A DNA stretch of 22,510 nucleotides from CALZJC01 sp041574955 (GTDB lineage: Bacteria > Acidobacteriota > Thermoanaerobaculia > Multivoradales > JAHEKO01). The DNA is taken from assembly GCA_041574955.1 (NCBI GenBank), contig JBFGNS010000070.1, positions 1 through 22,510 of the forward strand. The letters are read 5' to 3'. Below, one piece after another: positions 1 to 8,667 of the stretch; position 1 is the stretch's first letter, and every line of letters starts with the position of its first letter. Made by a program: the position numbers and the translations under genes. The notes beneath the pieces were generated by a model that saw only the letters and a list, made by a program, of their open reading frames with translations, was not told the DNA's origin and did not search any database.

Positions 1-1185
1 CGGTGCCGCGGCCGGCGCGGCGCGGCCGGCGGCAGCCGCACCGCCGGCACCCCCGGGGGCGGCGGACTTCGGCGCGCCCGGCCCGGCTGCCGGGGCGGCC
101 GACGGCTCGCCGGTCGCCGGCTCACCCGCCGCCGGCGCTGGCGCCGCCTCCGCCACCAGCTCGGTTGCCGGCTGGCGGCCGAGCACCAGATCGTCGAGCG
201 CCGCCAGCCGCGCGGGCTCGGCGGCGGCCAGGAAGGCGCGGGTGGCTGCCCCCACCCGCTCGGCCGCCGCCGCGAGCGCCGCGCGGTTGCGCGGCACCAC
301 GTCGACGCCGCGCACCACCGCCACCATCTCGGCGACCTGCGCGATGTCGGCGGCCGCCTGGATCGCCCGCAGCTCGGATAGCGCGCTGCGCACGCGGCGG
401 ATCATCGCCTTGGTGTAGACGCCGTCCTGGCTCGCCGCCGCCACGCCGCGCAGGCTGTACTCGAGGTCGAGCGCGCGGCCGGTGACGTACATCAGCCGCT
501 TGCGGCCCATCGGGCGCTGGGCGTTGACCGGCGGGCCACCGGCCAGCGAGGCGTCGAGGAAGTTGTGCCGCAGCTCGCCCTGCGACCACTCGACGAACTC
601 GAAGCCGGCCGACCCGGTGCTGTGGCCGGCGACGTTGACCAGCTCTTCGTTGGGCACCGTGTGGCAGCTGAAGCAGTTGGCGACCACCGGGTACAGGTCC
701 GACGGCCGCCGCATTCCGGCCCGCCGGCTGGCTTCGATCCGCTGCCGGCGGTGCTCGGCCGACTCGCTGCGGTGGTCGCGGTCCTCGCCGTAGGCGTTGT
801 GCAGGTCGATCCAGTCGGCTCCGGCGCCGTGGCACGACTCGCACGACACGCCGGAGTCGACCCGGATCCGGCCGCGCTCCACCACCGGCGTGTAGTGGCA
901 GCTGAAGCAGATGCTGTCGCGCTTGATCAGCCGGAAGCCCAGCTTGCCCGCGATGTCGAGCGCGCGCTCGCGTCGGTGGAGGGTACGAAAGCCGGTGGCG
1001 TGGGGCGTCTTCTGCCACACCTCGAGCTCGGCGGTGTGGCACTCGCCGCACTTCTCGGCGGTCACCACTTTGCGCGGGTCGACGCGCGCGTGCTCGAGAA
1101 ACGGCAGCTCCTGGGCGGCGGCCGCCGCTGCCGCCAGAGCCGGTAGGGCTGCGGCGAGCGCCAGCGCGCGGCTGCGTCTCAGCAC
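1..1185 (-). CDS. Multiheme c-type cytochrome (at least four hemes), C-terminus beyond window
   Basis: Periplasmic electron-transfer protein, inferred from its heme motifs. The reading frame starts at GTG (1185-1183) and stays open to the left edge, giving 395 residues. Residues 1-24 form a signal peptide: an Arg-rich start followed by a long Ala/Leu core ending before QELPF. Four CxxCH heme-attachment motifs are visible: CGECH (46-50), CFSCH (93-97), CESCH (115-119) and CFSCH (171-175). After about residue 180 there are none; the tail becomes helical, then strongly Ala/Pro/Gly-rich (from about 325), like a flexible linker. The start lies 13 nt after the stop of the barrel gene, with GAGGG about 10 nt upstream, so it is probably the third gene of a cytochrome-barrel-cytochrome operon. 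Redox partner and substrate cannot be told from the sequence. More hemes may lie beyond the edge. Confidence 0.88.
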   Translation of the reverse strand, partial: MLRRSRALALAAALPALAAAAAAAQELPFLEHARVDPRKVVTAEKCGECHTAELEVWQKTPHATGFRTLHRRERALDIAGKLGFRLIKRDSICFSCHYTPVVERGRIRVDSGVSCESCHGAGADWIDLHNAYGEDRDHRSESAEHRRQRIEASRRAGMRRPSDLYPVVANCFSCHTVPNEELVNVAGHSTGSAGFEFVEWSQGELRHNFLDASLAGGPPVNAQRPMGRKRLMYVTGRALDLEYSLRGVAAASQDGVYTKAMIRRVRSALSELRAIQAAADIAQVAEMVAVVRGVDVVPRNRAALAAAAERVGAATRAFLAAAEPARLAALDDLVLGRQPATELVAEAAPAPAAGEPATGEPSAAPAAGPGAPKSAAPGGAGGAAAAGRAAPAAAP

Positions 1186-1198
1186 CCGGTCCCGGCCC

Positions 1199-2659
1199 TC
1201 AGAACTTGACCACCAGCTCGAACCGCGCGCCGTAGCGGGTGCGGTCGGAGGCCAGCGCACCACCCTCGTCGCGCGCCACGAAGCCGTCCCAGACCAGCAC
1301 CAGCCGCCGCCCTTGCGCCATCTGGTAGCGCACCGCCGCGGCCGCCGAATCGGCGACGTCGCTCGCCGTGCCCAGCCGCCAGCCGAGCTCGGTGAGCAGC
1401 TGCCGCCTCTTCTCGGGGCCGAAGAACCGCTGGTAGCCGAAGGCGCCGCCGGCGACGTCGCGCGCCCGGCTGCTGAGCGGCGCGCCGTAGCTGCCCAGCC
1501 CGACCGCGGCGAAGCTGATGCCGGCGCGGCCGAGCGGACCACCGCTGGCGGGACCGCGCGCCGCCGAGCTGAACTCGTCCACCGCCACAAAGGCGTTGAC
1601 GTACGCCAGGTCGTGCGTGTGGTGCGGGGTCCAGGAGATCTCGCTGAACACCAGCGCGCCGTCGGTGGCGCCGGCGGTCTCGCGATCGAGCGCCGCCGAG
1701 CCGAGCAGCCGGAACGAGGTGTTGACCAGCCCGATCCGCTGTACCGCGCTGATGCCGAACGCCGCCAGGTCGCTCGAGCCGTCGCCGCTGCGCACCCAGA
1801 CCAGGTCGGCGTCGACCGTCGAACGGCGGAAGTCGGTCGAGGTCAGCACGGCAAGGAGCTCGGCGTCGCGGTCCTCGCGGTTGGCGCGGTGGACGTCGCC
1901 GACGCCGGCGAAGAAGGTGGCCCGGAAGTTGGAGGTGTTGGACGGCAGCAGGGTGTTGCGGGTCAGCCCGAGGCCGTCGATCGAGTCGTCGATCAGGATC
2001 CCTTCCTGGAACTCGAGCGGCTGGCGGCCGAGCGAGAAGCCGACGTCGGTGCGGGCAAAGTCGCCGCGCTCGACGTTGGGGAAGATCTCGCCGAAGTCGC
2101 CCTCGAAAAACAGCGCGGTGATGTCGAAGTTGAGCTCCTCGCGGAACCGGTCGTCGTCGCCGAAGCGGCGGCGGAACTCGGGGTCGCCAGGGCTCGGCTC
2201 GAGGATGTAGCTGGTGAACCTGCCGCCCCGGTCGAGGTTGCGGAGGCCCACCACCAGCCGCTCGGTGCCGGTGAGCTGGAGGTTGGCGAACAGGTCGAGC
2301 CGGGTCGCCAGCTCGCTCAGCCGGGTGGCGCCGTCGTCGAAGCTCTGCACCGCGGCGCGCAGGGTGCCGAACAGGATCAGGCTGGGCTGCCAGATGGCGC
2401 CGGTGGGCAGCCTGTAGCCGGGGTGGATGCGGCCGGTGCCGAGGTACGGGTTGCCCAGCTCGAGCAGGTAGCGCGGCCGCTCGGGGAAGCCCTCGAGCTG
2501 AAGCGGCAGCGGCTCGTCGGGCAGCGCGCTGGCGTCGTGGTGCTCGCCGGGGTCGCCCTTGCCGCCGCCGGCGGCGGCGCCGGCGGTGGCGGGCAGCGCC
2601 GCCATCAGCAGCGCCAGCGCCAGCGTCGGCCAGCGGCCCCGCCGCGCGCCACACCTCAC
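1199..2659 (-). CDS. Outer-membrane β-barrel protein next to multiheme cytochromes
   Basis: Predicted 486-aa outer-membrane barrel. GTG is chosen as start because it overlaps the TGA of the upstream cytochrome (GTGA, 2659-2656) and gives a clean signal peptide: RCGARRGRW, an Ala/Leu-rich core, and cleavage near residue 29. The mature part alternates hydrophobic and polar residues in short strands separated by Asp/Gly/Arg-rich loops. It ends in ELVVKF, a C-terminal aromatic residue typical of BAM-assembled barrels. There are no CxxCH motifs. Cytochrome genes lie directly on both sides (4-nt overlap upstream, 13-nt gap downstream), suggesting a porin-cytochrome partner. It is shorter than MtrB/PioB proteins (roughly 700 aa) and I see no specific MtrB signature. 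It could instead be a porin that merely shares the operon. Confidence 0.75.
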   Translation of the reverse strand: MRCGARRGRWPTLALALLMAALPATAGAAAGGGKGDPGEHHDASALPDEPLPLQLEGFPERPRYLLELGNPYLGTGRIHPGYRLPTGAIWQPSLILFGTLRAAVQSFDDGATRLSELATRLDLFANLQLTGTERLVVGLRNLDRGGRFTSYILEPSPGDPEFRRRFGDDDRFREELNFDITALFFEGDFGEIFPNVERGDFARTDVGFSLGRQPLEFQEGILIDDSIDGLGLTRNTLLPSNTSNFRATFFAGVGDVHRANREDRDAELLAVLTSTDFRRSTVDADLVWVRSGDGSSDLAAFGISAVQRIGLVNTSFRLLGSAALDRETAGATDGALVFSEISWTPHHTHDLAYVNAFVAVDEFSSAARGPASGGPLGRAGISFAAVGLGSYGAPLSSRARDVAGGAFGYQRFFGPEKRRQLLTELGWRLGTASDVADSAAAAVRYQMAQGRRLVLVWDGFVARDEGGALASDRTRYGARFELVVKF

Positions 2660-4452
2660 GGCGCCGCCTCCCGCGCCGCCGGCGCCGGCGGCACGGTCCG
2701 CCGCTCCTCCCACAGCACCAGGTGGCCGGCCACCACCCGGTCGGCCACCTGCTTGGCGCTCATGCCGTAGTCGAAGCCGACGTCCTTGATCTCGTAGATC
2801 AGGTTGACCGGCACCATGGCGGCCACCAGCTTGACGTCGATGGTGTAGGGGGCGCGGCCGGCGAGCTGCCCGGGCGCCACCCGGTAGCGCGCCCACCGCC
2901 GACCCAGCGGCTCGATGTTCTGCTTGTGCTTGCGCGCGCCGCGCGGCCGCCCGGTGAGAATGGTCGACGAGGTGGACGGTCTGAGGAACGGCAGCGGGTC
3001 GGGCGAGTAGTTGACCGCCAGCACCTGCTCGCGCTCTCCGCCGCGCACCATGCGGGTGACGAACCGGCTCTGCAGGCTGAACAGCTGGCGGTCGAGAGGC
3101 AGCTCGCCGTTGTGGACGTAGAGCGAGTGCGAGTCGCGCACGTCGCCGTTGGGGTCGAGGTCGCCCGAGCGGAAGACGGCGCGGCCGTCGGCGTCGGTTA
3201 CCGTGACCTGGAGGAACACCAGCCGCTCGGCGTCGAAGCCGGTGGGCACGCCGTGGCCGTCGGTGCCGTTGCGCACCTCGACGCGGAACGCCAGCCCCTT
3301 GCGGGCGTCGAGCCGGTCGACCTCGATCTCGCCCAGCCGGTAGCCGGCCTGCAGGATCTTCTTGCGCTGGCGGTGGGCCTCGGCCAGCAGCTCCAGGTTG
3401 TCGCTCAGGATGTCGCGCGCGTCGTAACGGTCGTCGGGCGCTCGCCAGTGCTCGGGGAACTCGAACCCGTCGGGCACGTCGAGCTCGAACTCGTCGGTGC
3501 CCCAGCCCGCCTCCCAGTCGAAGCTCAGCCACTGACGGATGGTGGCCAGCTCCGAGGCCTCGGTGTTGTGGGGAAAGATGCCCGGGTGGATCACCGAGTA
3601 GTCGGGACCGATGAACATGTGGTCGGTGACCTTGCGGTCGGCGGTCGGCTTGCCGCCCACCACCGCCGCCGGCCCGCTGGCGTAGCCCGCCGCCACGCCC
3701 GGTTCGACGCCCATGTGGCAGTCCTGGCACGACACCCGCTTGCGCGCCGCCGGCGAGGTGCGGAACTCGCTGAACGCCTCCTCCAGCCGGAAGCCGTTGA
3801 TCAGGTTGACGTCGTGGCAGGTGCCGCAGAACCCCGGCGTGGTGAGAGCGAAGAACTGCTCGGCGCGGGCGTGGATCGCCCGCCCCGCCTGGCCGCGCTC
3901 GGCGTTGACCCGGAAGTCGTCGCTGGCGATCACCCGCTCGACCTCGGCGTTGCCGCGCGGTCCGTAGACCGGCTCGAACAGGTCGCCTTCGACCAGCGCC
4001 AGCCGCCCGCTGAGCTTGCCGTAATCGCGGTTCTGGCGGTGGCAGACGATGCAGGTGACGCCCTCGCGCGAGGTCGGGTGGCGGTCCATGTTGCTCATGA
4101 ACTCGGGCTCTTCGAGGTTCATCCCCACCGGCGTGTGGCAGCGGATGCAGAAGTCGCCGTTGGTGCCGTTGGTGAGCTTGAGCACGGTGCCGTGCATGGC
4201 GTTGAACACCGGGCTCATCTGGGCGTAGGCGTGCGGTGACACCGACCACTCCCGGTAGTGCGTCGGGTGGCAGGTGGCGCAGGTGGTGGCCGACGGGAAG
4301 CGGTCCTCCGAGAACAGCTTCTCGTGCTCCTGGTCGGCGGTGAGCGGCGGCTCCTCCGCCGCCTCTTGGGGTGCGGCCGCGGACGCCGCCGCGGTAGCCG
4401 CCACCAGCCAGGCGGCCATCAGCCAAACCGTCTTGCTCGCTGCTTCTGCCAT
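2656..4452 (-). CDS. Pentaheme c-type cytochrome, c554-like
   Basis: 598-aa exported cytochrome. Five heme motifs are visible: CATCH (58-62), CIRCH (102-106), CIVCH (134-138), CGTCH (209-213) and CQDCH (242-246). The first heme is followed by HYREWSVSPHAYA, the W-x2-S-x-H pattern common in cytochrome c554-like multiheme proteins. The C-terminal half lacks hemes and looks like a β-rich domain; it carries GHGVPTGFDAERLVF, a segment seen in many such cytochromes. ATG 4452 is preferred over ATG 4539 because GGGAGAGG lies just before it and the next residues form a signal peptide (about 1-27). The extra 29 residues of the longer form would displace that signal. The gene is coupled to the barrel gene by a GTGA overlap. 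The electron donor and the reaction, if any, are unknown. Confidence 0.9.
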   Translation of the reverse strand: MAEAASKTVWLMAAWLVAATAAASAAAPQEAAEEPPLTADQEHEKLFSEDRFPSATTCATCHPTHYREWSVSPHAYAQMSPVFNAMHGTVLKLTNGTNGDFCIRCHTPVGMNLEEPEFMSNMDRHPTSREGVTCIVCHRQNRDYGKLSGRLALVEGDLFEPVYGPRGNAEVERVIASDDFRVNAERGQAGRAIHARAEQFFALTTPGFCGTCHDVNLINGFRLEEAFSEFRTSPAARKRVSCQDCHMGVEPGVAAGYASGPAAVVGGKPTADRKVTDHMFIGPDYSVIHPGIFPHNTEASELATIRQWLSFDWEAGWGTDEFELDVPDGFEFPEHWRAPDDRYDARDILSDNLELLAEAHRQRKKILQAGYRLGEIEVDRLDARKGLAFRVEVRNGTDGHGVPTGFDAERLVFLQVTVTDADGRAVFRSGDLDPNGDVRDSHSLYVHNGELPLDRQLFSLQSRFVTRMVRGGEREQVLAVNYSPDPLPFLRPSTSSTILTGRPRGARKHKQNIEPLGRRWARYRVAPGQLAGRAPYTIDVKLVAAMVPVNLIYEIKDVGFDYGMSAKQVADRVVAGHLVLWEERRTVPPAPAAREAAP

Positions 4453-4529
4453 CGCCTCTCCCTGCGCCTCGGCTGGCGGCGCCCCGACCCCTTGCGTGCG
4501 GCGTGTGCCGGCCCGTGAAACTGGCGGTT

Positions 4530-4559
4530 TTTCTAGCACGGCGCCCGAAACGGGGTCAA
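4530..4559 (-). promoter_or_regulatory. Candidate sigma70-type promoter for the cytochrome/barrel operon
   Basis: On the minus strand TTGACC (4559-4554) is followed after 18 nt by TAGAAA (4535-4530), about 80 nt before the cytochrome ATG. It sits in the 114-nt gap after the PrsW stop, the largest gap on this strand between 1 and 8567. The -10 match is 4 of 6. This is pattern-based only. Confidence 0.35.
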
Positions 4560-4566
4560 ATTCCGC

Positions 4567-5604
4567 TCACCTCCGGCCCATGACGTGGAACTGCCACAGG
4601 TCGCGGCGGCTCATGTTGAGGATCGGCGTCAGCGCCAGCATGCCGGTCTTGCCGACGCTGCGCTCGAGAAACTGCAGCTCCTGGAACCGCTCCTCCACCT
4701 CGGGGTCGGGCGGCACGGCGAAGCCCGCCTTCTGCATCAGCAGCACCCCCTTGGCGCGGATCGACAGCTCGAGATGCAGCCGGATGAAGCACACCATGTC
4801 GGCCACCGTCTCCGCCGGGAAGCGGTTCTTGAGGGTCTCGAGATACCGCCCGCAGCGGGTCTCGCCCACCCGCCCCTCGTGGATCGCCTGCAGCAGCTCC
4901 TGGTCGGTGTCGAAGCCGACGCCCAGCCAGTGGTGGAGCGCCCGCTCGCTGACCTGGAAGACCAGCAGGAAGACCACCGGCAGGCTGATCAGCAGAGCCA
5001 GGGTGGTCAGGCTGGGTGACAGGAAGAAGTGGTTGAAGAACGAGTGCACCAGGTAGGCCAGCACCAGCCCGGGCAGGAAGACCAGCGGGCTCTCCGAGTC
5101 CAGCCGGTCGCTGGTGGCCTTGGCGACGATCGCCAGGATGGCGGTGGCGCCGCCGTGCATCACCGCGGTGCCGAAGCCGCGGATCGTCCACAGCGCCAGG
5201 TCGGGGTCGGCCAGCGCCAGGAAGTAGTGGGTGTTCTCGACCGCTGCGAAGCCGGCGCCGACGCCGAAGCCGAAGATCGCCGCGTCCACCAGAAAGCCCA
5301 GCCGCCGGCTTGCCAGCGCCACCACCAGCACGCTGCCCTTGACCACCTCCTCGACCAGCGGCGCGAGGTAGCGCACGTAGGCGTCGACCGGCAGGGCGGT
5401 CAGCCGGATCAGCCACGGGTTGAGCAGCAGGCAGACCAGCGCGGTGCCGGTGCCCGCCACCAGGATCAGCGCCACCGTCTTGAAGCGCACCAGCTTGTAG
5501 CTGTCGAGCAGCACCAGCGCCAGCAGGAAGCAGCCCACCGGCAGCAGGCCGACGGCGAAGCAGACGGCGAACAGCAGGCCGACGGGGAGGCTCTCGAGGC
5601 TCAA
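4567..5604 (-). CDS. PrsW-family intramembrane metalloprotease
   Basis: 345-aa polytopic membrane protein of the PrsW/CPBP-like glutamic-type metalloprotease group. Family hallmarks are visible: EEVVK at 85-89, GFGVGAGFAAVEN at 112-124, MHGGAT with H150, and HSFFNH with H187 and H192. These are the expected metal and catalytic positions within membrane helices. Five or more hydrophobic segments fill residues 6-210; residues about 225-345 are soluble and helical. TTG at 5604 is taken as start because it overlaps the TGA of the upstream metalloprotease gene (TTGA) and keeps the first membrane helix; no ATG or better start is seen. PrsW of Bacillus cleaves the anti-sigma factor RsiW. Here the substrate is unknown, though the coupled upstream secreted protease suggests a shared envelope process. 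A membrane anti-sigma-like protein is encoded 4.5 kb away. Confidence 0.85.
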   Translation of the reverse strand: MSLESLPVGLLFAVCFAVGLLPVGCFLLALVLLDSYKLVRFKTVALILVAGTGTALVCLLLNPWLIRLTALPVDAYVRYLAPLVEEVVKGSVLVVALASRRLGFLVDAAIFGFGVGAGFAAVENTHYFLALADPDLALWTIRGFGTAVMHGGATAILAIVAKATSDRLDSESPLVFLPGLVLAYLVHSFFNHFFLSPSLTTLALLISLPVVFLLVFQVSERALHHWLGVGFDTDQELLQAIHEGRVGETRCGRYLETLKNRFPAETVADMVCFIRLHLELSIRAKGVLLMQKAGFAVPPDPEVEERFQELQFLERSVGKTGMLALTPILNMSRRDLWQFHVMGRR

Positions 5605-8567
5605 AGGATCTTGAGCGAGACCATGAACTCGTCCGACGACGGCCGGCCGCTCTCGCGCGCCACGGCGTAGCCGATCGACAGCGTGGTCTCGAGGTTGCTG
5701 CCGAACACCACCCGCATGTTGAGCTGGGCGCCGACGTTCCACAGCTTGCGCTCGTCCAGCTCGGAGTCGAAGTCGGTCCAGATGCCGGAGGTGAACAGCG
5801 CCAGGTGCGCCCAGGTGGAGTAGAACGACGGCACTCCCAACCGCTTGAAGCGCACCGGCGGCAGCGTCCACTCCACCATCAGCCGGCCGTAGTTCTTGCC
5901 CCCCAGCTCGTTGATCGCCAGCCCGGGGAAGCTGTGCTGCTGGCGGTAGCGCTTGACTTCGCGGTGGTCGACCCAGTTGTTGCCGAAACCGCCGAAGAAG
6001 AAGCTGGCGAACGGGTTGTCGCGCGCGCCCGAGGAGGCGCCGGCCGAGCTGCGCAGCCAGATCGAGGAGTGGTCGAGCGGCAGCGGAAAGCCCCAGTCGA
6101 AGTCGAGCCAGGCACGCGGCAGCAGCTCGTCGGCGACGTGGTTGGCGTGCACGTTGAACCGCGCCTCGATCCCCTTCTCGGCCTCGACGGCGCCGATGGT
6201 GCGCCGGTGGTGGGTGTAGTCGAGGCTGAAGCCGGCGGTCTGGAACTCCTCCACCGTTGCCGCCACGTTCTGGTAGTCGGGCAGGGTGTCGAGCTCGCCG
6301 TAGCCGGCCACCCGCAGCGAGTAGTCGAGCCGCCGCGGCCGGTCGTTGATCAGCACGCCGTTGTACTTGACCCCCAGCGCGTAGCCCTTGCGGCTGAACT
6401 TGGTGGGACCAAAAAAGTCGTAGAAGTCGGCGCGGTTCCAGCCCGCCGTCACCTCCCACGGCCAGCGGCTGTAGCGCAGGCCGAGGTGGAGCTTCTCATC
6501 GCTCGGCAGCTCGTCGCTGGGCGAGAAGGTGGCCTTGATGTCGAACCCCTGCAGCCCTAGCGGCTCCGACAGGTTGAGCCGCACCCCGACCGCCGCCTGG
6601 TCCTTGTACTCCTGGACGATCGGGTAGACCGAGATCAGCTCGACGTCGCGCAGCTTGCCGTACGGACCCGAGCGTTGGGTGCGCTGCTCGATGTCGACCT
6701 CGGCCGGCGAGCCCAGCATCCACTCCTTGACCACCGGATACTGCTCGACGATCGCCTGGCCGAGGAAGCGGATCGGCTCGATGTCCTCGAGCGTGGTGTC
6801 GGGGATCTCGACCGGCACGAAGCCTTCGGCGGTGTAGAGGAAGGCGAACAGCGTCTCCTCGGAGACCGGCAGCGGGCGGAAGAAACCGGTCAGGCCGTTG
6901 GTCACGCCCTCCATCTGGCGTGTCTCGAAGTCGTAGCGGAAGACGTTCGACACGCCGGTGTAGTAGGAGGTGCCGTACAGGTACCGCCCGTCGGGCGAGT
7001 AGACGAAGTTGGCGGGCGAGTAGTTGGCGAACTCGTACAGCACCTCGTACCCCGAGTCGCCGGACCTGAGGGCGGCGATCGGCATCCGCACCAGCCGCTG
7101 GCGGCCGCTGATCTCGATCAGCGAGCCGGTCAGGTACTCACCGTCCGGCGAGATGTCGATGTCGAACAGGTCGCGGCCGAACGGCAGCTCGAGCACTCCC
7201 TCGAGCCGCTCCCACGAGTCGTACGGCGGCTCCAGCCGCACCAGCCGCGACAGGCCGTTGTGGTGCTGCACCCCCCACAGGCTCTTGTCGGCGCGGTTGA
7301 ACGCCAGGTCGCCGGTGCGGAAGTCCTCGAGCAGCATGCGCGGCTTGCCGCCGTCAACCGACACGGCGTTGAGGTCGCGCCACTGGCGGCTGTTGTCGGT
7401 GGTGAAGTAGAGCGTCCCGCTGTCGGGGTCGTAGGCCAGCGACGAGACGTAGTAGAGCGCCGGCGTGGCGACCTCGGCGATCTTGCGCACCGACCAGTCG
7501 TCGAGGCCGATGGCGGCGATGTGGGCGAACTCGCCGGGGTAGTTGATGGCGGTGTAGAGCTGGCGCCGCTCGGCGTCGTAGTAGGCGCGCGACACCGAGC
7601 CCAGCGGCCGCTCGGAGACCACCTTGTACGGGCTCGGCTCGTAGGTCCTGACCCGCTCCAGGTTGGCGCGCTGCCAGTCGTGCTCGAACTCGATCCAGCG
7701 CTTCCACTCGGCGTCGAGCGAGGCGCCGAAGACGTGGCGGAACTGACCCCGCACCGAGCGCTTGGAGTCCTCGCCGCGGCGGATCCAGTCGATCGCCTTC
7801 TCGGGGCCGTAGCGGTGGGCCAGGTAGCTGATGAAGCGGGTGCCGTAGAGGTAGGAGAGCTGGCCGATCTGGAAGTCGGTGGTGGTGCCCTCCGACTCGA
7901 GCCCCACCACGTCGTAGAAGTAGGCGCCGTCGTGCACCATTGTGCGGAAGACCATCTCGTCGTAGCCGCCGAGGGCGCGCCCGTAGCCGCCCGCCATCCA
8001 GGTCTCGAGGAACACCGCCATGCCCTCGTGGTACCAGCGCGGCGCGAACCGCCGCGGCGCCGTCATGTAGCCGTAGAACATCGACACCGGGTCCTCGGCG
8101 TTGGGCGCCACCTTACCGGCGAACAGCTTGCGCCAGGCGCGGTCCGACGGCGCCGCCTGGTCCGAGGCCACGATGTGCAGCAGCTCGTGGCTCATCACCC
8201 AGTTGATGCGCTCGTTGGTGGGCGAGGTCTCGTAGACCTGCTCGAACGGCTCGATGCCGAGCGTCACGTAGTTGACCGGGATGGCGGTGGCGCCGGCGTA
8301 GCCGTAGTCGTCGAAGTCCTGGAGCAGGACCGAGATGCGCTCGTTGGGGGTGTAGTCGAACAGCCGGCTATAGAAGTCGAGCGAGTTCTCGAAGCAGCGC
8401 GCGAGGTGCGGGATGATGTACTCATGCTCCTCGTCGAAGTAGACCAGCCGGAGCTGCTCGGTCTGCAAGTGGTAGAGGCGGAGCTGGGCGGCGGCCGGCG
8501 CCGACGCCAGCCCCAGACACACCACCGCCGCGAGCAGGCTCCGGACGGCAGGACGGGGCTCGTTCAT
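5601..8567 (-). CDS. Secreted zinc metalloprotease / β-propeller / outer-membrane β-barrel fusion
   Basis: 988-aa exported protein with three parts. Residues 1-27 are a signal peptide ending AAAQ. Residues about 30-290 resemble the peptidase MA/gluzincin fold: HELLH at 127-131 gives two zinc-binding histidines and the catalytic Glu, and WYHEGMAVFLE near 178-188 supplies a likely third ligand, E181. Residues about 300-610 contain repeated propeller-type strands such as ISPDGEYL and YSPDGRYLYG, like TolB/PD40 blades. From about 650 to the end the pattern is amphipathic β-strands of an outer-membrane barrel (for example LHLGLRYSRWPWEVTAGW), ending MVSLKIL. The barrel probably anchors the protease and propeller at the outer membrane; which side they face is unclear. 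The start ATG has only a weak ribosome site. The TGA overlaps the TTG start of the PrsW gene, so the two are probably co-translated. Confidence 0.82.
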   Translation of the reverse strand: MNEPRPAVRSLLAAVVCLGLASAPAAAQLRLYHLQTEQLRLVYFDEEHEYIIPHLARCFENSLDFYSRLFDYTPNERISVLLQDFDDYGYAGATAIPVNYVTLGIEPFEQVYETSPTNERINWVMSHELLHIVASDQAAPSDRAWRKLFAGKVAPNAEDPVSMFYGYMTAPRRFAPRWYHEGMAVFLETWMAGGYGRALGGYDEMVFRTMVHDGAYFYDVVGLESEGTTTDFQIGQLSYLYGTRFISYLAHRYGPEKAIDWIRRGEDSKRSVRGQFRHVFGASLDAEWKRWIEFEHDWQRANLERVRTYEPSPYKVVSERPLGSVSRAYYDAERRQLYTAINYPGEFAHIAAIGLDDWSVRKIAEVATPALYYVSSLAYDPDSGTLYFTTDNSRQWRDLNAVSVDGGKPRMLLEDFRTGDLAFNRADKSLWGVQHHNGLSRLVRLEPPYDSWERLEGVLELPFGRDLFDIDISPDGEYLTGSLIEISGRQRLVRMPIAALRSGDSGYEVLYEFANYSPANFVYSPDGRYLYGTSYYTGVSNVFRYDFETRQMEGVTNGLTGFFRPLPVSEETLFAFLYTAEGFVPVEIPDTTLEDIEPIRFLGQAIVEQYPVVKEWMLGSPAEVDIEQRTQRSGPYGKLRDVELISVYPIVQEYKDQAAVGVRLNLSEPLGLQGFDIKATFSPSDELPSDEKLHLGLRYSRWPWEVTAGWNRADFYDFFGPTKFSRKGYALGVKYNGVLINDRPRRLDYSLRVAGYGELDTLPDYQNVAATVEEFQTAGFSLDYTHHRRTIGAVEAEKGIEARFNVHANHVADELLPRAWLDFDWGFPLPLDHSSIWLRSSAGASSGARDNPFASFFFGGFGNNWVDHREVKRYRQQHSFPGLAINELGGKNYGRLMVEWTLPPVRFKRLGVPSFYSTWAHLALFTSGIWTDFDSELDERKLWNVGAQLNMRVVFGSNLETTLSIGYAVARESGRPSSDEFMVSLKIL

Positions 8568-8602
8568 TCAGGTTGCACTGAGAATTACAGCCCCATGATA
8601 GC

Positions 8603-8630
8603 GCGGGAGGCGCCTTGCGGCGCCTCCCGC
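8603..8630 (-). terminator. 12-bp perfect GC hairpin ending the sigma-factor operon
   Basis: GCGGGAGGCGCC (8603-8614) and GGCGCCTCCCGC (8619-8630) pair perfectly around a TTGC loop. It lies 38 nt after the stop of the repeat-protein gene and before the next gene on the same strand. No T-run follows, so it may be only a partial terminator or an mRNA-stabilising structure. Confidence 0.6.
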
Positions 8631-8667
8631 TCGTGGAACTCCTGCCCCCGCAGGAAGTTGCTCGCCT

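Noticed and set aside
911..2770. A 619-codon plus-strand open frame opposite the cytochrome and barrel genes
   Set aside because: Composition is Arg/Ala/Val/Glu-repetitive noise typical of GC-rich antisense, with no domain; the minus strand carries heme motifs and signal peptides.
2660..4426. Upstream extension of the barrel reading frame into the cytochrome gene
   Set aside because: That stretch is a shifted shadow of the heme protein; the signal peptide and the GTGA overlap place the barrel start at 2659.
5605..6459. Upstream extension of the PrsW frame
   Set aside because: It overlaps the barrel end of the 988-aa protein out of frame and lacks sensible composition.
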